From NCBI GenBank assembly GCA_964433495.1, contig CAYSRC010000003.1, positions 14,863-78,862 of the forward strand: DNA of 64,000 bases, in the 5' to 3' direction. Source of the stretch: CAYSRC01 sp964433495 (GTDB lineage Bacteria > Bacillota > Clostridia > Oscillospirales > Ruminococcaceae). Both the position numbers and the translations under genes were made by a program. Of this stretch, positions 9,265 through 18,696 are shown in pieces (the stretch's first letter is position 1; each line of letters opens with the position of its first letter). The notes under the pieces were generated by a model. That model did no database searches. It was not told the origin of the DNA and was given only the letters and a program-made list of their open reading frames with translations.

Positions 9265-9633
9265 GTGTCCGCTTCTTTTTGTGAGGGGTGTGCCGCCGCG
9301 GCTCGGTTTTTACGCCGTGCGCCTTAAAGAGGAAGCTTGTTCGAGGCAATATGACCGCAAAAGCCGCAAGCTGCAAAGGCGGAAAAACAGACCCCCGAGA
9401 GCGGTTCGGTTTGCTTTTGTCACGGCATTTTTGACATGGTTTGGGGGTGCGGGGAAGTCGGCCGAAAGAATGCTTAAAAACCGCGCATCAAAGAAAATGT
9501 CTGTTTGATTGCCGGCTCGCCAGGAAAGGGCAGGCATAGTGCCGACGCATTTTGGGCAGGGGACGCTCCCGGCAGTTATAACCGCGAAAAGCTGTCAATA
9601 CTTGTCACGAGAAAAACTTTCGGAGGATATCCC
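9265..9633. other. Intergenic region upstream of the Clp gene
   Basis: No gene was recognised. Just before the Clp start there are two direct copies of TGTCA at 9593-9597 and 9603-9607, ten bases apart, which could be a regulator site. A CtsR-type heptad repeat was looked for and not found. No promoter with both boxes was convincing. Confidence 0.4.
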
Positions 9634-11943
9634 GTGACAGACAGAACCGAGCTTTCAAAAAATGCAAAGAGGGCGCTGCGCCTTGCGGCAAAAACGGCGG
9701 GGGATACGGGCAGCGCACGGATAGAGTCCGTCCATCTGCTGTATGCCGTCCTTTCGATAGAGGGCTGTTCCGCCCGTGTCGCGGCGCAAAGGGTGCTCGA
9801 TGTATCCGCCGTGTGCGGCTTTATATTAAAGAGCGCCCGCGGCAAGGGCAGGACGCATGTGCCCGAGGACAGGGTTTCGGCCGAGGTGAAGAGCATAATC
9901 GACTATGCCTCGCTCTGCTCGCACAGATCGGGTCTCACCGAGACGGACACCAAAAGCCTGCTGTACGCCCTGTTGTGCTCGGAAAACCGGGAGGTAATGA
10001 ACGCCGTGAGCGGGTGCGGCGGCAGCGCCGTACTGCTGAAGGAGCTGCTCTGCAAGGATCTGACGGGGCTTGCCGCAGGACCGGGGCAGCACGCGCCGAA
10101 GCAGCCGGGACGCCTCACGGCAAAATACACCGTGGATATGACCGCCCTTGCCCGTGCGAGAAAGATCGGCGACGCGGTGGGCAGGGAGAGCGAGCTTTTC
10201 TCGGTGATGTCGGTGCTGTGCAGGCAGGGCAAAAACAACGTATGCCTTGTGGGTGAGGCGGGCGTCGGCAAGACAGCGATCGCCGAGGGGCTGGCGCACC
10301 GCCTCGCGCGCGGTGATGTGCCCGGCCCGTTAAAGGGCAAGCGTCTGCTGTCGCTCGAGCTGCCGTCGGTTGTCGCGGGCACCAAATACCGCGGGGATTT
10401 TGAGGAGCGCCTTCGCGGGATACTGTCCGAGGCGGAGGGTGCGCGCGAAGTGATTCTGTTTATCGACGAGCTTCACATGGCGCTCGGCGCGGGCGCGGCG
10501 GACGGCGCGGTAGACGCCTCGGGAATCCTCAAGCCTCTGCTTGCGAGGTCGGGTCTCAAGGTGATCGGCGCGACCACAACCGAGGAGTATTCGCGCATTA
10601 TTCAAAAGGACAGGGCGTTTGAGCGGAGATTTTCGACAGTTGAGGTCGCGGAGCCGTCGGGCGCGCAACTTTTAGAGATTCTGTCGGAGCACCGAAGGCG
10701 GCTTCAGATCCATCACGGCGCGCTCATCAGCGACGCCGCGTGCGAGGAGGCAATCCGCCTGTGCAAAAGATACGTGTACGACAGGGCGTTCCCCGACAAG
10801 GCGGTCGACCTCCTCGACGAGACATGCGCGAGAAAGCGTCTTTGCAGCGCGGGATGCGGGTTCTTCGAGATAACCGCCGACGACCTTAGGCGGACGGTCG
10901 AGAACAGGACGGGCGTCCCGATATCGGCCGAGGGCACGGTGTGCGGCCTTGAACGTCGGCTTCGGCAGAGGGTTGTCGGGCAGGACGAGGCGGTGCATAG
11001 GCTGTGCCGCGCGGTGATGCGCAGCGAGGCCGGGATCGCGGGCGGCGGGCGGCCGCTCGGCTGCTTTTTGTTCTGCGGCGCGACGGGCGTGGGCAAAACC
11101 GAGCTGTGCCGCGCCCTGGGCGAGGGGATGTTTCACGGCAGCCGGGCACTTGTGCGGATCGACATGTCCGAGTACCGCGACCCCTCGTCGGTGTCCCGCT
11201 TAATCGGCGCGTCGCCCGGCTACATCGGGCACGAGCAGGGCGGGCTGCTCACCGAGAGCGTCAGACGGCAGCCCTACTGCGTCGTCGTGTTTGACGAGCT
11301 CGAGAAGGGGTGCCCCGAGGCGATGAATCTGCTGCTGCAGATAGCGGATGAGGGCAGGCTGACCGACTCGCGCGGGCGCGTAGCGCGGTTTGACAACGCG
11401 GTGGTGATTGCCACCACCAACCTTTGCGCCGACGAGATATCGCGCGGACGCTCGACCCCCGGGTTCGGCGGGCAGAGCCGCGGCGAGGGCTATCTTATCG
11501 AACAGCTGTGCCGCCTTACGTCGCCCGAGCTCGTCAACCGATTTGATGAGATCGTCTTTTTCAGGTCGTTTGATCGGGACAGCGCGCTTCTCGTCGCGCG
11601 GCAGATGCTGAACACGCTGAGAAAGCGCCTGTTTGCGGAAAAGGGGGTGGCCTTAAGCGTGGACGCCCGCGCGGAGGACAGGCTGGTCGAGCTGTCCGAT
11701 TATGCGCGCTTCGGCGGACGGGCGATAAAACGGGCGGTGAGGAGGTATATCGAGAACGACGTTGCCGAGCTCATCTGCTCGGGCGCTTTAAAGCGGGGCG
11801 AGCGGGTGTACGCGGCGCTTGAGGGGGACGGGATATCCGTCTATACGATGAGCGCCTGTGTCGGCACAGGGGAGGGCGCAAAGGGTCTGCGCGACAAGCT
11901 GCTGTCGCCCACCCGCAATACGGCTGCGGGAAACGGGAGCTGA
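9634..11943 (+). CDS. Clp/HSP100 AAA+ ATPase, ClpC/ClpA-like
   Basis: Double-ring AAA+ unfoldase, 769 residues from the GTG at 9634, chosen for the GGAGG at 9622-9626 and because residue 1 then begins the Clp N domain. That domain has TELSKNAKRALRLAAKTAG and ESVHLLYAVL. Ring 1 has Walker A GEAGVGKT at 207-214 and Walker B LFIDELHMALG; ring 2 has GATGVGKTELCRAL and VVVFDELEKG. The coiled middle domain normal for ClpB and ClpC is nearly absent: ring 1 passes from DLLDETCARKR to VVGQDEAVHRL over about 60 residues. A TPGFGG loop in ring 2 sits where ClpC has its (I/V)GF ClpP contact, so a protease partner is plausible. No mcsA, mcsB or ctsR lies beside it. Confidence 0.85.
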   Translation: MTDRTELSKNAKRALRLAAKTAGDTGSARIESVHLLYAVLSIEGCSARVAAQRVLDVSAVCGFILKSARGKGRTHVPEDRVSAEVKSIIDYASLCSHRSGLTETDTKSLLYALLCSENREVMNAVSGCGGSAVLLKELLCKDLTGLAAGPGQHAPKQPGRLTAKYTVDMTALARARKIGDAVGRESELFSVMSVLCRQGKNNVCLVGEAGVGKTAIAEGLAHRLARGDVPGPLKGKRLLSLELPSVVAGTKYRGDFEERLRGILSEAEGAREVILFIDELHMALGAGAADGAVDASGILKPLLARSGLKVIGATTTEEYSRIIQKDRAFERRFSTVEVAEPSGAQLLEILSEHRRRLQIHHGALISDAACEEAIRLCKRYVYDRAFPDKAVDLLDETCARKRLCSAGCGFFEITADDLRRTVENRTGVPISAEGTVCGLERRLRQRVVGQDEAVHRLCRAVMRSEAGIAGGGRPLGCFLFCGATGVGKTELCRALGEGMFHGSRALVRIDMSEYRDPSSVSRLIGASPGYIGHEQGGLLTESVRRQPYCVVVFDELEKGCPEAMNLLLQIADEGRLTDSRGRVARFDNAVVIATTNLCADEISRGRSTPGFGGQSRGEGYLIEQLCRLTSPELVNRFDEIVFFRSFDRDSALLVARQMLNTLRKRLFAEKGVALSVDARAEDRLVELSDYARFGGRAIKRAVRRYIENDVAELICSGALKRGERVYAALEGDGISVYTMSACVGTGEGAKGLRDKLLSPTRNTAAGNGS

Positions 11944-12440
11944 TGTCCTGTGTTATGCGTCATCGGAGCGTTACCTTGCCGCCTATGTGGCGAAAACACA
12001 GCCGCGTCCTGTCGGACAACCGCGATTCTCTCGAGAAACCGCGCAGGGGAATCGGCCGCGGTGTTTCGCGGCGTTTTCAAAAGGGCGTTTGTGCGCCCCT
12101 GTGCATATCCTTGCCGTGCCGCCCGAAGAGGTTTTTTGGTACGCGGCAAGCTGTCATTCAGCCGCAACTCGGCAGCTTATGCTTTGCGCTCCGCCCTGTG
12201 TTATGCCGAAGGCAAGCCGCCGGCCTCTCCCCGAGGCTGTCCGGCAGATGCGCTTGCCGCCCGAAGAGGGCTCGGTTTGCGGGTACTCTCAAGACAACGT
12301 TGGCAAAGTCGCTCGGGTCGAGGGCGAAGGGGTTCCCTTATCGCAGTACGCTTCGCTCAATGCTTGAAGCAAAAGCTCTTTACGGGGTATCTCTCCCAAG
12401 CAGAACAGGAGCTTACGCGACAACAATTCGCGACAAAAAA
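11944..12440. other. Gene-less region with short internal repeats
   Basis: About 500 bases after the Clp gene hold no recognisable product, although frames stay open by GC content. Short direct repeats occur: CCTGTGTTATGC at 11947-11958 and 12195-12206, and GCCGCCCGAAGAGG at 12118-12131 and 12256-12269. They suggest a decayed internal duplication; no function is assigned. Confidence 0.4.
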
Positions 12441-12481
12441 AGAGAAGGCCAAGACTGTTTTGTGTCCTGACCTTCTCTTTT
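12441..12481. terminator. Bidirectional terminator between Clp gene and M20 gene
   Basis: AGAGAAGG (12441-12448) pairs with CCTTCTCT (12471-12478), with further pairing inward. AAAAAA precedes the stem and CTTTT follows it, so it can stop transcription from both converging genes, though it is about 180 bases beyond the end of the minus-strand gene. Confidence 0.7.
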
Positions 12482-12659
12482 AACGTTCAAACGGATGCGC
12501 CCGCCCTCTGCCGCAAAACCATATACCGCGCGGACGGGTTTGCGGCTGTGAGCGCGCATGACGGGTGTCGGGCGGCGACCTTGTGAGACTCCTTGTGTAC
12601 AAGCGGCCGCGAAGGGCGCAAAACCGGCAAACCCGCGTGCACAAAACAAGCCCTAAAAC

Positions 12660-13835
12660 CTATTTGTTGTCCCTGAGCCAGCGGCAGGCGATGTGCGCAA
12701 AGGCCGCGGCACAGTTGGGCAGGGCGTTTTCGTCAAAACGCACACGGGGGTTGTGCAGGCCGTAGACATAGCCGTCCTCAACCGTCCCCATGCCAACGTG
12801 GTACATGACGCCGGGGACGATGTCGGAGAAGTAGGCGAAGTCGTCCGAGCCCTTGATGCCGAGGTTGAGGGTGTGGACGATGTCCTCGCCGACGAGCTCG
12901 CGCATGTAGCCCAAAAGCTTTTCGGTCAGATCGGGGTCGTTGTAAGTCGTGGGGGTCTGCGAGGTGAAGGTGACGGTCGCCTCGGCGCGGAAGGTTTTCG
13001 CGACCCCCTCGACGACCTCGCAAAAACGCTTGACAACGTCGTCACGCGACGCTTTGTCAAACGCCCTGATGGTTCCCTTGAGCTCGGCGGACTCGGGGAT
13101 GATGTTGGGCGCGTCGCCCGCGTGAAAGGAGCCGAAGGTGATGATGTTGGGGGAGAGCGCCGTTATCTCGCGGGTTGAAACCGTCTGGACGGCGTCAATT
13201 ATCTTTGCGCCCACAAGCACGGGATCCACGCCGTTTTCGGGCGCGGAGCCGTGACAGCCCTTGCCCTTTATCGAGACGGTGAAGATGTCGCTCGAGGACA
13301 GGTAGGTGCCCGGCAGGACATTGAAGTGTCCAGTGGGCAGGGGGAGGTTGGTGTGCATCGAGATGGCGGCGTCGACATGGGGGTTCTCCATGACGCCCGC
13401 CTCAATCATCGCCCTTGCGCCGTTGATGGACTCCTCGTCGGGCTGGAAGCAGAGCTTGACTGTGCCGTCTATCTCGCCCTCGTGCGCCTTGAGCATCTTT
13501 GCGGCGGCAAGCAGGGCGGAGGTGTGGATGTCGTGACCGCACGAGTGCGACGCGCCCGCGGTGCACGCAAACGGCTCGCCGCTCTGCTCGAGGTGGGGAA
13601 GCGCATCGATGTCGGCGCGGATGAGGATGGTTTTTCCCTTCCCGTTGCCGACCGTGCCGACCACCCCGCACTTGACGGGCTCGGAGTAGGGGATGCCGTA
13701 CTCCTCGAGCTTTTTCTTGATGAAGGCGGACGTCTTGGGCAGCTCAAAGCCGACCTCGGCGTTTGCGTGAAGATAACGCCTCATCTCGATGGTTTCCCGC
13801 TTCATTGCCAAAGCTTCCTTTAAAAAATCGGGCAT
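12660..13835 (-). CDS. M20D-type amidohydrolase (N-acyl amino acid hydrolase)
   Basis: Zinc/manganese amidohydrolase of the IAA-amino acid hydrolase/hippurate hydrolase family, 391 residues from the ATG at 13835, which has AAGGAGAG upstream. It likely releases amino acids from N-acyl conjugates in the cytoplasm; substrate is not predictable. The metal site shows in SHSCGHDIHTSALLAAAKML (Cys and His ligands), QPDEESINGA (paired Glu), and SMHTNLP. The C-terminal KGSDDFAYFSDIVPGVMYH is typical of the family. The ring of dimerisation residues is in the middle. Divergent from nothing nearby; transcribed towards the Clp gene. Confidence 0.88.
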   Translation of the reverse strand: MPDFLKEALAMKRETIEMRRYLHANAEVGFELPKTSAFIKKKLEEYGIPYSEPVKCGVVGTVGNGKGKTILIRADIDALPHLEQSGEPFACTAGASHSCGHDIHTSALLAAAKMLKAHEGEIDGTVKLCFQPDEESINGARAMIEAGVMENPHVDAAISMHTNLPLPTGHFNVLPGTYLSSSDIFTVSIKGKGCHGSAPENGVDPVLVGAKIIDAVQTVSTREITALSPNIITFGSFHAGDAPNIIPESAELKGTIRAFDKASRDDVVKRFCEVVEGVAKTFRAEATVTFTSQTPTTYNDPDLTEKLLGYMRELVGEDIVHTLNLGIKGSDDFAYFSDIVPGVMYHVGMGTVEDGYVYGLHNPRVRFDENALPNCAAAFAHIACRWLRDNK

Positions 13836-14268
13836 GGGTATTCTCTCCTTAAAATTGTTTTTTGCGATAGGCACATTGCAGCGACAGAGGTTTAAACCTT
13901 GAAGGCAAAGGTGCCGCTCTTAGCTATAGCTCTTTGATACGCGGCCGTCAAAAGCAGGCCGTCATTAACGGAGCGCGGCGCAGAAAACCGCAACCTGCGC
14001 ACCGATTTTGTTTTCTTTTGCCAAGGGGTCGTTGCGTTTATCATGCAGAGCAGCGGGCGCGATAATCCGCTTAAACATGCCTTGCGCTTTGTTCTCAAAT
14101 AGTCGCGCCGCTTTCGCGGCGAGGGAAGCGGTTGTCACACCTTTTTTGGGGGGCGCCGTTCGTTTTTTGCAGAACGCTTTTGCTCAAAGGCACTTTGTCG
14201 GGAACGGGATAGATCGGCGCACAGAGCACAAGTGTTTTCGCGCACAGCCGCTGTAAAGGGTTTAAGCA
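13836..14268. other. Intergenic region, nothing recognised
   Basis: About 430 bases between the M20 gene and the AlaX-like gene, both on the minus strand. No gene, riboswitch or convincing terminator was seen. The M20 ribosome binding site is at 13841-13848. Confidence 0.4.
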
Positions 14269-15441
14269 CTATACCTGTCCTATCTCGGCGGACGCTTTCT
14301 CAAGGACGCGCACAAAGCGCGTTTCGTCCGCCTCGACGACGCCCTGAATCATGTGCGCGTCGCCGCCGCCCTTGACGACCGTCCCGCCCGCACGAACAAG
14401 CTCGCACAGCCTTTTGCACAGCCCGTCCCTGTCGGACAGCGCGAAGCGGCAGCCGCCGGGATAGGGCGCGAGCGCTGCCCCGCGCCCGCGGGCGTTTTTA
14501 AGACAGTCGGCAAGCAATCTTAAGTCCTGCGGGGAGGCGTCGCCGTCGACGATGCACGCAATCCCCGAGCGGGCGGGCGTGTTGTCTGCAAGCAGGGCAT
14601 AGTGGCGCGCCTTCAGCGACGAGAGCTCGGCCTTGAGCGCGCCCTCGCGCTCGAGCAGTGCGCCGACAGCACCCGCTATCTCGTGCGGCTTTGCCGAGGT
14701 GAGCGCTGAGACCGCCGACACCTCGCGCTGCTTTATCCGATAGTCGGCGAGCGCGTCGGAGGCGATATACAGGGTAATGCGGCAGCCGCCCTTATAGCGC
14801 ATATAGCCGCCCGCCTTTATCATGCCGACCTCGCCCGTCGACGCGACATGAAGCCCGCAGCAGGCACAGCAATCCACCCCCTCGATCTCGACAAGGCGGA
14901 TGTCGCCCGAAAGAGCCTTTTTTAAACGGTACTGCTTTGTCTCAAGCAGCTGCGGGGCGGGGAAGGAGCAGCGAACGGGCAGGTTCGCGAGCACCGCCGC
15001 GTTTGCCCTGTCCTCGGCCTCGCGCAGCAGCTCGGGGCTGAGCTCGCGGTCAAAGTCGACGATCACGGCGTCGTCGCCCATGTGAAAGCCGACGTTTTGC
15101 ACGCCGCACAGCGCGTTGAGGGCGCCCGTGAAGATGTGCTCGCCCGTGTGCAGGCGCATATAGCGAAGCCGGCGGGGGAGGTCGATTTTGCACTCGACCT
15201 CGGCGCCCGTCTCGATTCGCATATCGCACAGATGTACGACCGCGCCGCCCCGCTCGCAGACGCGCACCACCCGCGCGCCGCCGATGGCGCCCAAGTCGCA
15301 CGGCTCGCCGCCGCCCTCGGGATAGAACGCCGTGCGGGAGAGCACGACCTCAAAGCCGCCCTTTGCCTCGACGCAGGTGAGAGCCGTTGCGGAAAAGTCG
15401 GCAAGGTATGGGTCCGCATAATATAAGCTGTCTTTAATCAT
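14269..15441 (-). CDS. Alanyl-tRNA editing protein, AlaX-L type
   Basis: Free-standing editing enzyme hydrolysing mischarged Ser- or Gly-tRNA-Ala, 390 residues from the ATG at 15441 with GGGAGAGG upstream. The N-terminal part is the AlaRS-like domain with SRTAFYPEGGGEPCDLG. The zinc motif is split: HTGEH at residues 98-102 and CCGLHVASTGEVG near 190. The C-terminal domain is DHHA1-like (CIVDGDASPQDLR, then GGGDAHMIQGVV), so this is the long AlaX class. It follows tatD and metG on the same strand, so it probably belongs to a translation/repair operon. Confidence 0.9.
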   Translation of the reverse strand: MIKDSLYYADPYLADFSATALTCVEAKGGFEVVLSRTAFYPEGGGEPCDLGAIGGARVVRVCERGGAVVHLCDMRIETGAEVECKIDLPRRLRYMRLHTGEHIFTGALNALCGVQNVGFHMGDDAVIVDFDRELSPELLREAEDRANAAVLANLPVRCSFPAPQLLETKQYRLKKALSGDIRLVEIEGVDCCACCGLHVASTGEVGMIKAGGYMRYKGGCRITLYIASDALADYRIKQREVSAVSALTSAKPHEIAGAVGALLEREGALKAELSSLKARHYALLADNTPARSGIACIVDGDASPQDLRLLADCLKNARGRGAALAPYPGGCRFALSDRDGLCKRLCELVRAGGTVVKGGGDAHMIQGVVEADETRFVRVLEKASAEIGQV

Positions 15442-15544
15442 CCTTGATCCTCTCCCTGTGTCGTTAGAAGCGCCGCCCACCGCGCGGGCCCGCAGCCGTC
15501 CTTCGGGGCGGGCGTCATGCTGCAAAACGGACGGCGCAGTGCGG

Positions 15545-16315
15545 CTATTTAATGCCGAACAGCCGTTTGCCGTTCTCGAGCGTCAGGTCGAGCACCTGCT
15601 GAGGGGTCACGCCGCCCTTGAGCTCGGCGATCTTTTCGGCGACATAGGAGATCATGTCGGAATAGCTGACCTTGCCCCTGAACTGTGCGGGGGCGAGGAA
15701 GGGACAGTCGGTCTCGAGGATGAGGCTCTCGAGCGGGGTCTCGGCCACCGTCTGCTGCTCTTTTTTTGCGTTTTTATAGGTCAGCGCGCCGCCCATGCCG
15801 AGCGACATGCCAAGCTTGCCGGTGATGGTGCGGGCGTCCTCGGGCGAGCCGGAATAGCGGTGGATGCAGCCCTTGGGCCTGTATTCGCCGATGATCTCGA
15901 GCACGTCGCCGTGCGCGTCCCTGTCGTGGATCTGCACCGGCATCCCGAGGCGGTTCGCAAGCTCGAGCTGTGCCTTAAAGACCTCCTTTTCACGGTCGTG
16001 ATCGATGTCGTAGTAGTAGTCGAGGCCGATTTCGCCGATGGCGACAACCTTGGGGTGGCGCGTCATCTCCTCAATGCGGGCGAGCCAGCCGTCGGTGAGC
16101 TTTTCGACCTCCATGGGATGCACGCCCACGGCGGCGTACACAAAATCATATCGTTCGGCGAGCGCGATGGATCTGAGCGAAGACGCTTCGTCGCTGCCGC
16201 AGTTGATGATGAGCGCGACGCCGTTGTCCTTTTGCGCTTTAAAAACCTCGTCGAGCCTGCCTGCGTACGCCTCGTCGTCGTAGTGCGCGTGGGTGTCAAA
16301 TATGTTTTTATACAT
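15545..16315 (-). CDS. tatD: TatD-family metal-dependent DNase
   Basis: TIM-barrel hydrolase of the TatD/YcfH family, 256 residues, probably a 3'-5' DNA exonuclease. Metal-binding residues are in FDTHAHYDDEAY at the start, in AIGEIGLDYYYD (Glu), PVQIHDRDAH (His), CIHRYSGSPEDAR (His) and LILETDCPFLAP (Asp). Start ATG at 16315 is preferred over a more distal one because it opens the domain directly. It lies downstream of metG, as in Bacillus (yabD), and 103 bases before the AlaX gene. Confidence 0.93.
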   Translation of the reverse strand: MYKNIFDTHAHYDDEAYAGRLDEVFKAQKDNGVALIINCGSDEASSLRSIALAERYDFVYAAVGVHPMEVEKLTDGWLARIEEMTRHPKVVAIGEIGLDYYYDIDHDREKEVFKAQLELANRLGMPVQIHDRDAHGDVLEIIGEYRPKGCIHRYSGSPEDARTITGKLGMSLGMGGALTYKNAKKEQQTVAETPLESLILETDCPFLAPAQFRGKVSYSDMISYVAEKIAELKGGVTPQQVLDLTLENGKRLFGIK

Positions 16316-16497
16316 CTTGTCTTCCTTTCGTGCGCCGACGCGTATGCGGCGCAAAATGAAGTGATGCCGCCGGGGCGGGCGCCTCGGTTCAGCCCTTAAA
16401 AAAGCCCTCTATCGAACGCGGGATGTCCCCCGATTCCCGGGGCCGCAAAAGAATGCCGAAGCCGGCGGATGGATTCCCGCGCCTGCCGCGAAGCTTG

Positions 16498-18420
16498 TTA
16501 TCTTATGCGCGAGCCCTCGGGAACCGCGTCGTCGACAAAGACGACCCTCGCCTCATCCCCGACCTCGCTCGAGAGGATCATGCCCTCGCTCTTGATCCCG
16601 CGGATCTTGGCGGGCGCGAGGTTGAGCACGACCGCGACCTTTTTGCCCACGAGCTCCTCAGGGCTGTACCACTGCGCAATCCCCGAGAGGACCGTGCGCT
16701 CGCGCTCGCCGTCAAACAGTGTAAAGTTTAAAAGCTTGTCGGCCTTTTCAACCTTTGTGCAGCGCACGACGCGGCAGACGCGAAGCTCGCTCTTCATAAA
16801 CTCGTCATAGCTTATCTCGGGCAGGTGCGGGATTTCGGCCTTTTCGGGTCGTGCGTCGTCCGACTGCTTCGCGAGCTCGGCCATCTCCTTTTCAAGGTCG
16901 ATGCGGGGGAAGAGCACCGGCGTCCTGACGACGGTCGTGCCGGCGGGGAGCCTGCCGTACACCGCGTCCTCCAGCCGGCAGATCGAGGCGTCGGCGCCGA
17001 CCGCGGCCTGAATCTTGGGCGCGGTCGAGGGCATGAAGGGGGCGAGCAGGATCGAGCTTATGCGAAGCGCCTCGCACAGGTTGTACAGCACGCGCGCAAG
17101 CCGCGGGCGGTTGCTCTCGTCCTTTGCGAGTATCCACGGGCAGGTCTCGTCGATGTACTTGTTGGCGCGCGAGACGAGCTTGAAGATTTCGGTCAAGGCG
17201 TTGGGCAGCATGAGCGCGTCGATGCAGCCGAGCACATTTTCGGCAAGCCCGTTGCACATGCCGACGAGCTCGTCGTCGAGGGGGGCGCCGCTCTGCTCTG
17301 CGGGAAGGACGCCGCCGAAGTACTTCTCGACCATCGAAACGGTGCGCGAGAGCAGGTTGCCGAGGTCGTTGGCAAGGTCGGTGTTGATGCGGTTGATAAG
17401 ACTCTCGTTGGAGAACACGCCGTCCCGGCCGAACGGGATCTCGCGCATGAGATAGTACCGTATCGCGTCGACACCGTAGCGCCCGCACAGGGTGACGGGG
17501 TCGACGACGTTGCCCTTGCTCTTGCTCATCTTGCCGCCCTCGAGCAGCAGCCAGCCGTGCCCGAAGACCTTTTTGGGCAGCGGCAGGTCGAGCGCCATGA
17601 GCAGCGCGGGCCAGATGACCGAGTGAAACCGCACGATCTCCTTGGCCATCAGGTGGACGTCGGCGGGCCAATATCTTTTAAAATCGTCATAGCGGTCGTT
17701 TTCGTAGCCGAGCGCGGTGATGTAGTTGGTCAGCGCGTCGACCCAAACATAGACGATGTGCTTGTCGTCAAAGTCGACGGGGACGCCCCAGGTGAACGAG
17801 GTGCGCGAGACACAGAGATCCTCGAGGCCGCTGTTTATAAAGCTGCGCATCTCGGCGAGCCGTGAGGCGGGCTGCAAAAAGTCGGGGTTGTCGTCGTACA
17901 GCTTGAGCAGGCGGTCTGCGTAGTCGGACAGGCGGAAGAAGTAGGCCTCCTCGCACGCCTCGCCGACCTCGCGGCCGCAGTCGGGGCACCGCCCGTCGAC
18001 AAGCTGGCTTTCGGTCCAAAACGATTCGCACGGCTTGCAGTACAGCCCCTTGTATTCGCCCTTGTAGATCGCGCCCTTCTCATACAGCTTTTTAAAGATG
18101 CGCTGCACCGACCTTTGATGATAGTCGTCGGTGGTTCTGATGAACCTGTCGTAGGAGATGTTCATGACCTTCCACAGGTCCTTAATGGTCGCGACGATGT
18201 CGTCGACGTATTTCTGAGGCTCGACCCCCGCGGCCCTTGCCTTGTCCTCGATCTTCTGTCCGTGCTCGTCGGTGCCCGTGAGGAACATGACGTCAAAACC
18301 CTGCATTCGTTTAAAGCGCGCGACGACATCGGCCGCGACGGTCGTGTACCCGTGCCCGATGTGCAGCTTGTCGGAAGGATAATAGATAGGCGTTGTGATG
18401 TAAAACTTTTCTCTTTCCAT
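16498..18420 (-). CDS. metG: Methionyl-tRNA synthetase
   Basis: Class I synthetase charging tRNA-Met, 640 residues. The HIGH motif HIGH is at residues 20-23 and KMSKSKGNVVDP carries KMSKS. A single zinc knuckle is seen, CKPCESF with RCPDCG. The C-terminal 110 residues form an EMAP/Trbp111-like tRNA-binding domain (ELRVCRVVRCTKVEKADKL, then IRGIKSEGMILSS). No T-box, SAM riboswitch or other leader element was seen upstream. A TACAAT-like -10 lies at 18532-18537 on the minus strand without a good -35 box. Confidence 0.96.
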   Translation of the reverse strand: MEREKFYITTPIYYPSDKLHIGHGYTTVAADVVARFKRMQGFDVMFLTGTDEHGQKIEDKARAAGVEPQKYVDDIVATIKDLWKVMNISYDRFIRTTDDYHQRSVQRIFKKLYEKGAIYKGEYKGLYCKPCESFWTESQLVDGRCPDCGREVGEACEEAYFFRLSDYADRLLKLYDDNPDFLQPASRLAEMRSFINSGLEDLCVSRTSFTWGVPVDFDDKHIVYVWVDALTNYITALGYENDRYDDFKRYWPADVHLMAKEIVRFHSVIWPALLMALDLPLPKKVFGHGWLLLEGGKMSKSKGNVVDPVTLCGRYGVDAIRYYLMREIPFGRDGVFSNESLINRINTDLANDLGNLLSRTVSMVEKYFGGVLPAEQSGAPLDDELVGMCNGLAENVLGCIDALMLPNALTEIFKLVSRANKYIDETCPWILAKDESNRPRLARVLYNLCEALRISSILLAPFMPSTAPKIQAAVGADASICRLEDAVYGRLPAGTTVVRTPVLFPRIDLEKEMAELAKQSDDARPEKAEIPHLPEISYDEFMKSELRVCRVVRCTKVEKADKLLNFTLFDGERERTVLSGIAQWYSPEELVGKKVAVVLNLAPAKIRGIKSEGMILSSEVGDEARVVFVDDAVPEGSRIR

Positions 18421-18696
18421 GTTCTGTCCTCTCTTGATGTGCAGGGTTATCGTGCGCCCGCCCGCCGCCGGGACGCCTTTTTCGCCGCAGGATCCGCGGC
18501 GGGACGCCTTAAGCGCAAGCAGACACAGTTAATTGTAACATATTTTTACACAATAAAAAAGACGTCGGTGCAATATTGGGCCGCATGCAAAAGCGCGGAT
18601 CCCTGCTTGAACGGCGGAGGCAAATGTGATACCATGTTATTCAATGCGCGGCCGCAGCGCCCGCAATCGGTTTTGAGGGGCAGGGGAGGTCAGGCG

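Noticed and set aside
11943..12483. Overlapping 175- and 177-residue open frames
   Set aside because: Both frames are open because of GC bias, with no ribosome site and no family similarity.
18421..18696. T-box or SAM element ahead of metG
   Set aside because: No T-box sequence, specifier or SAM core was seen on the minus strand; the gap is simply GC-rich with one AT patch.
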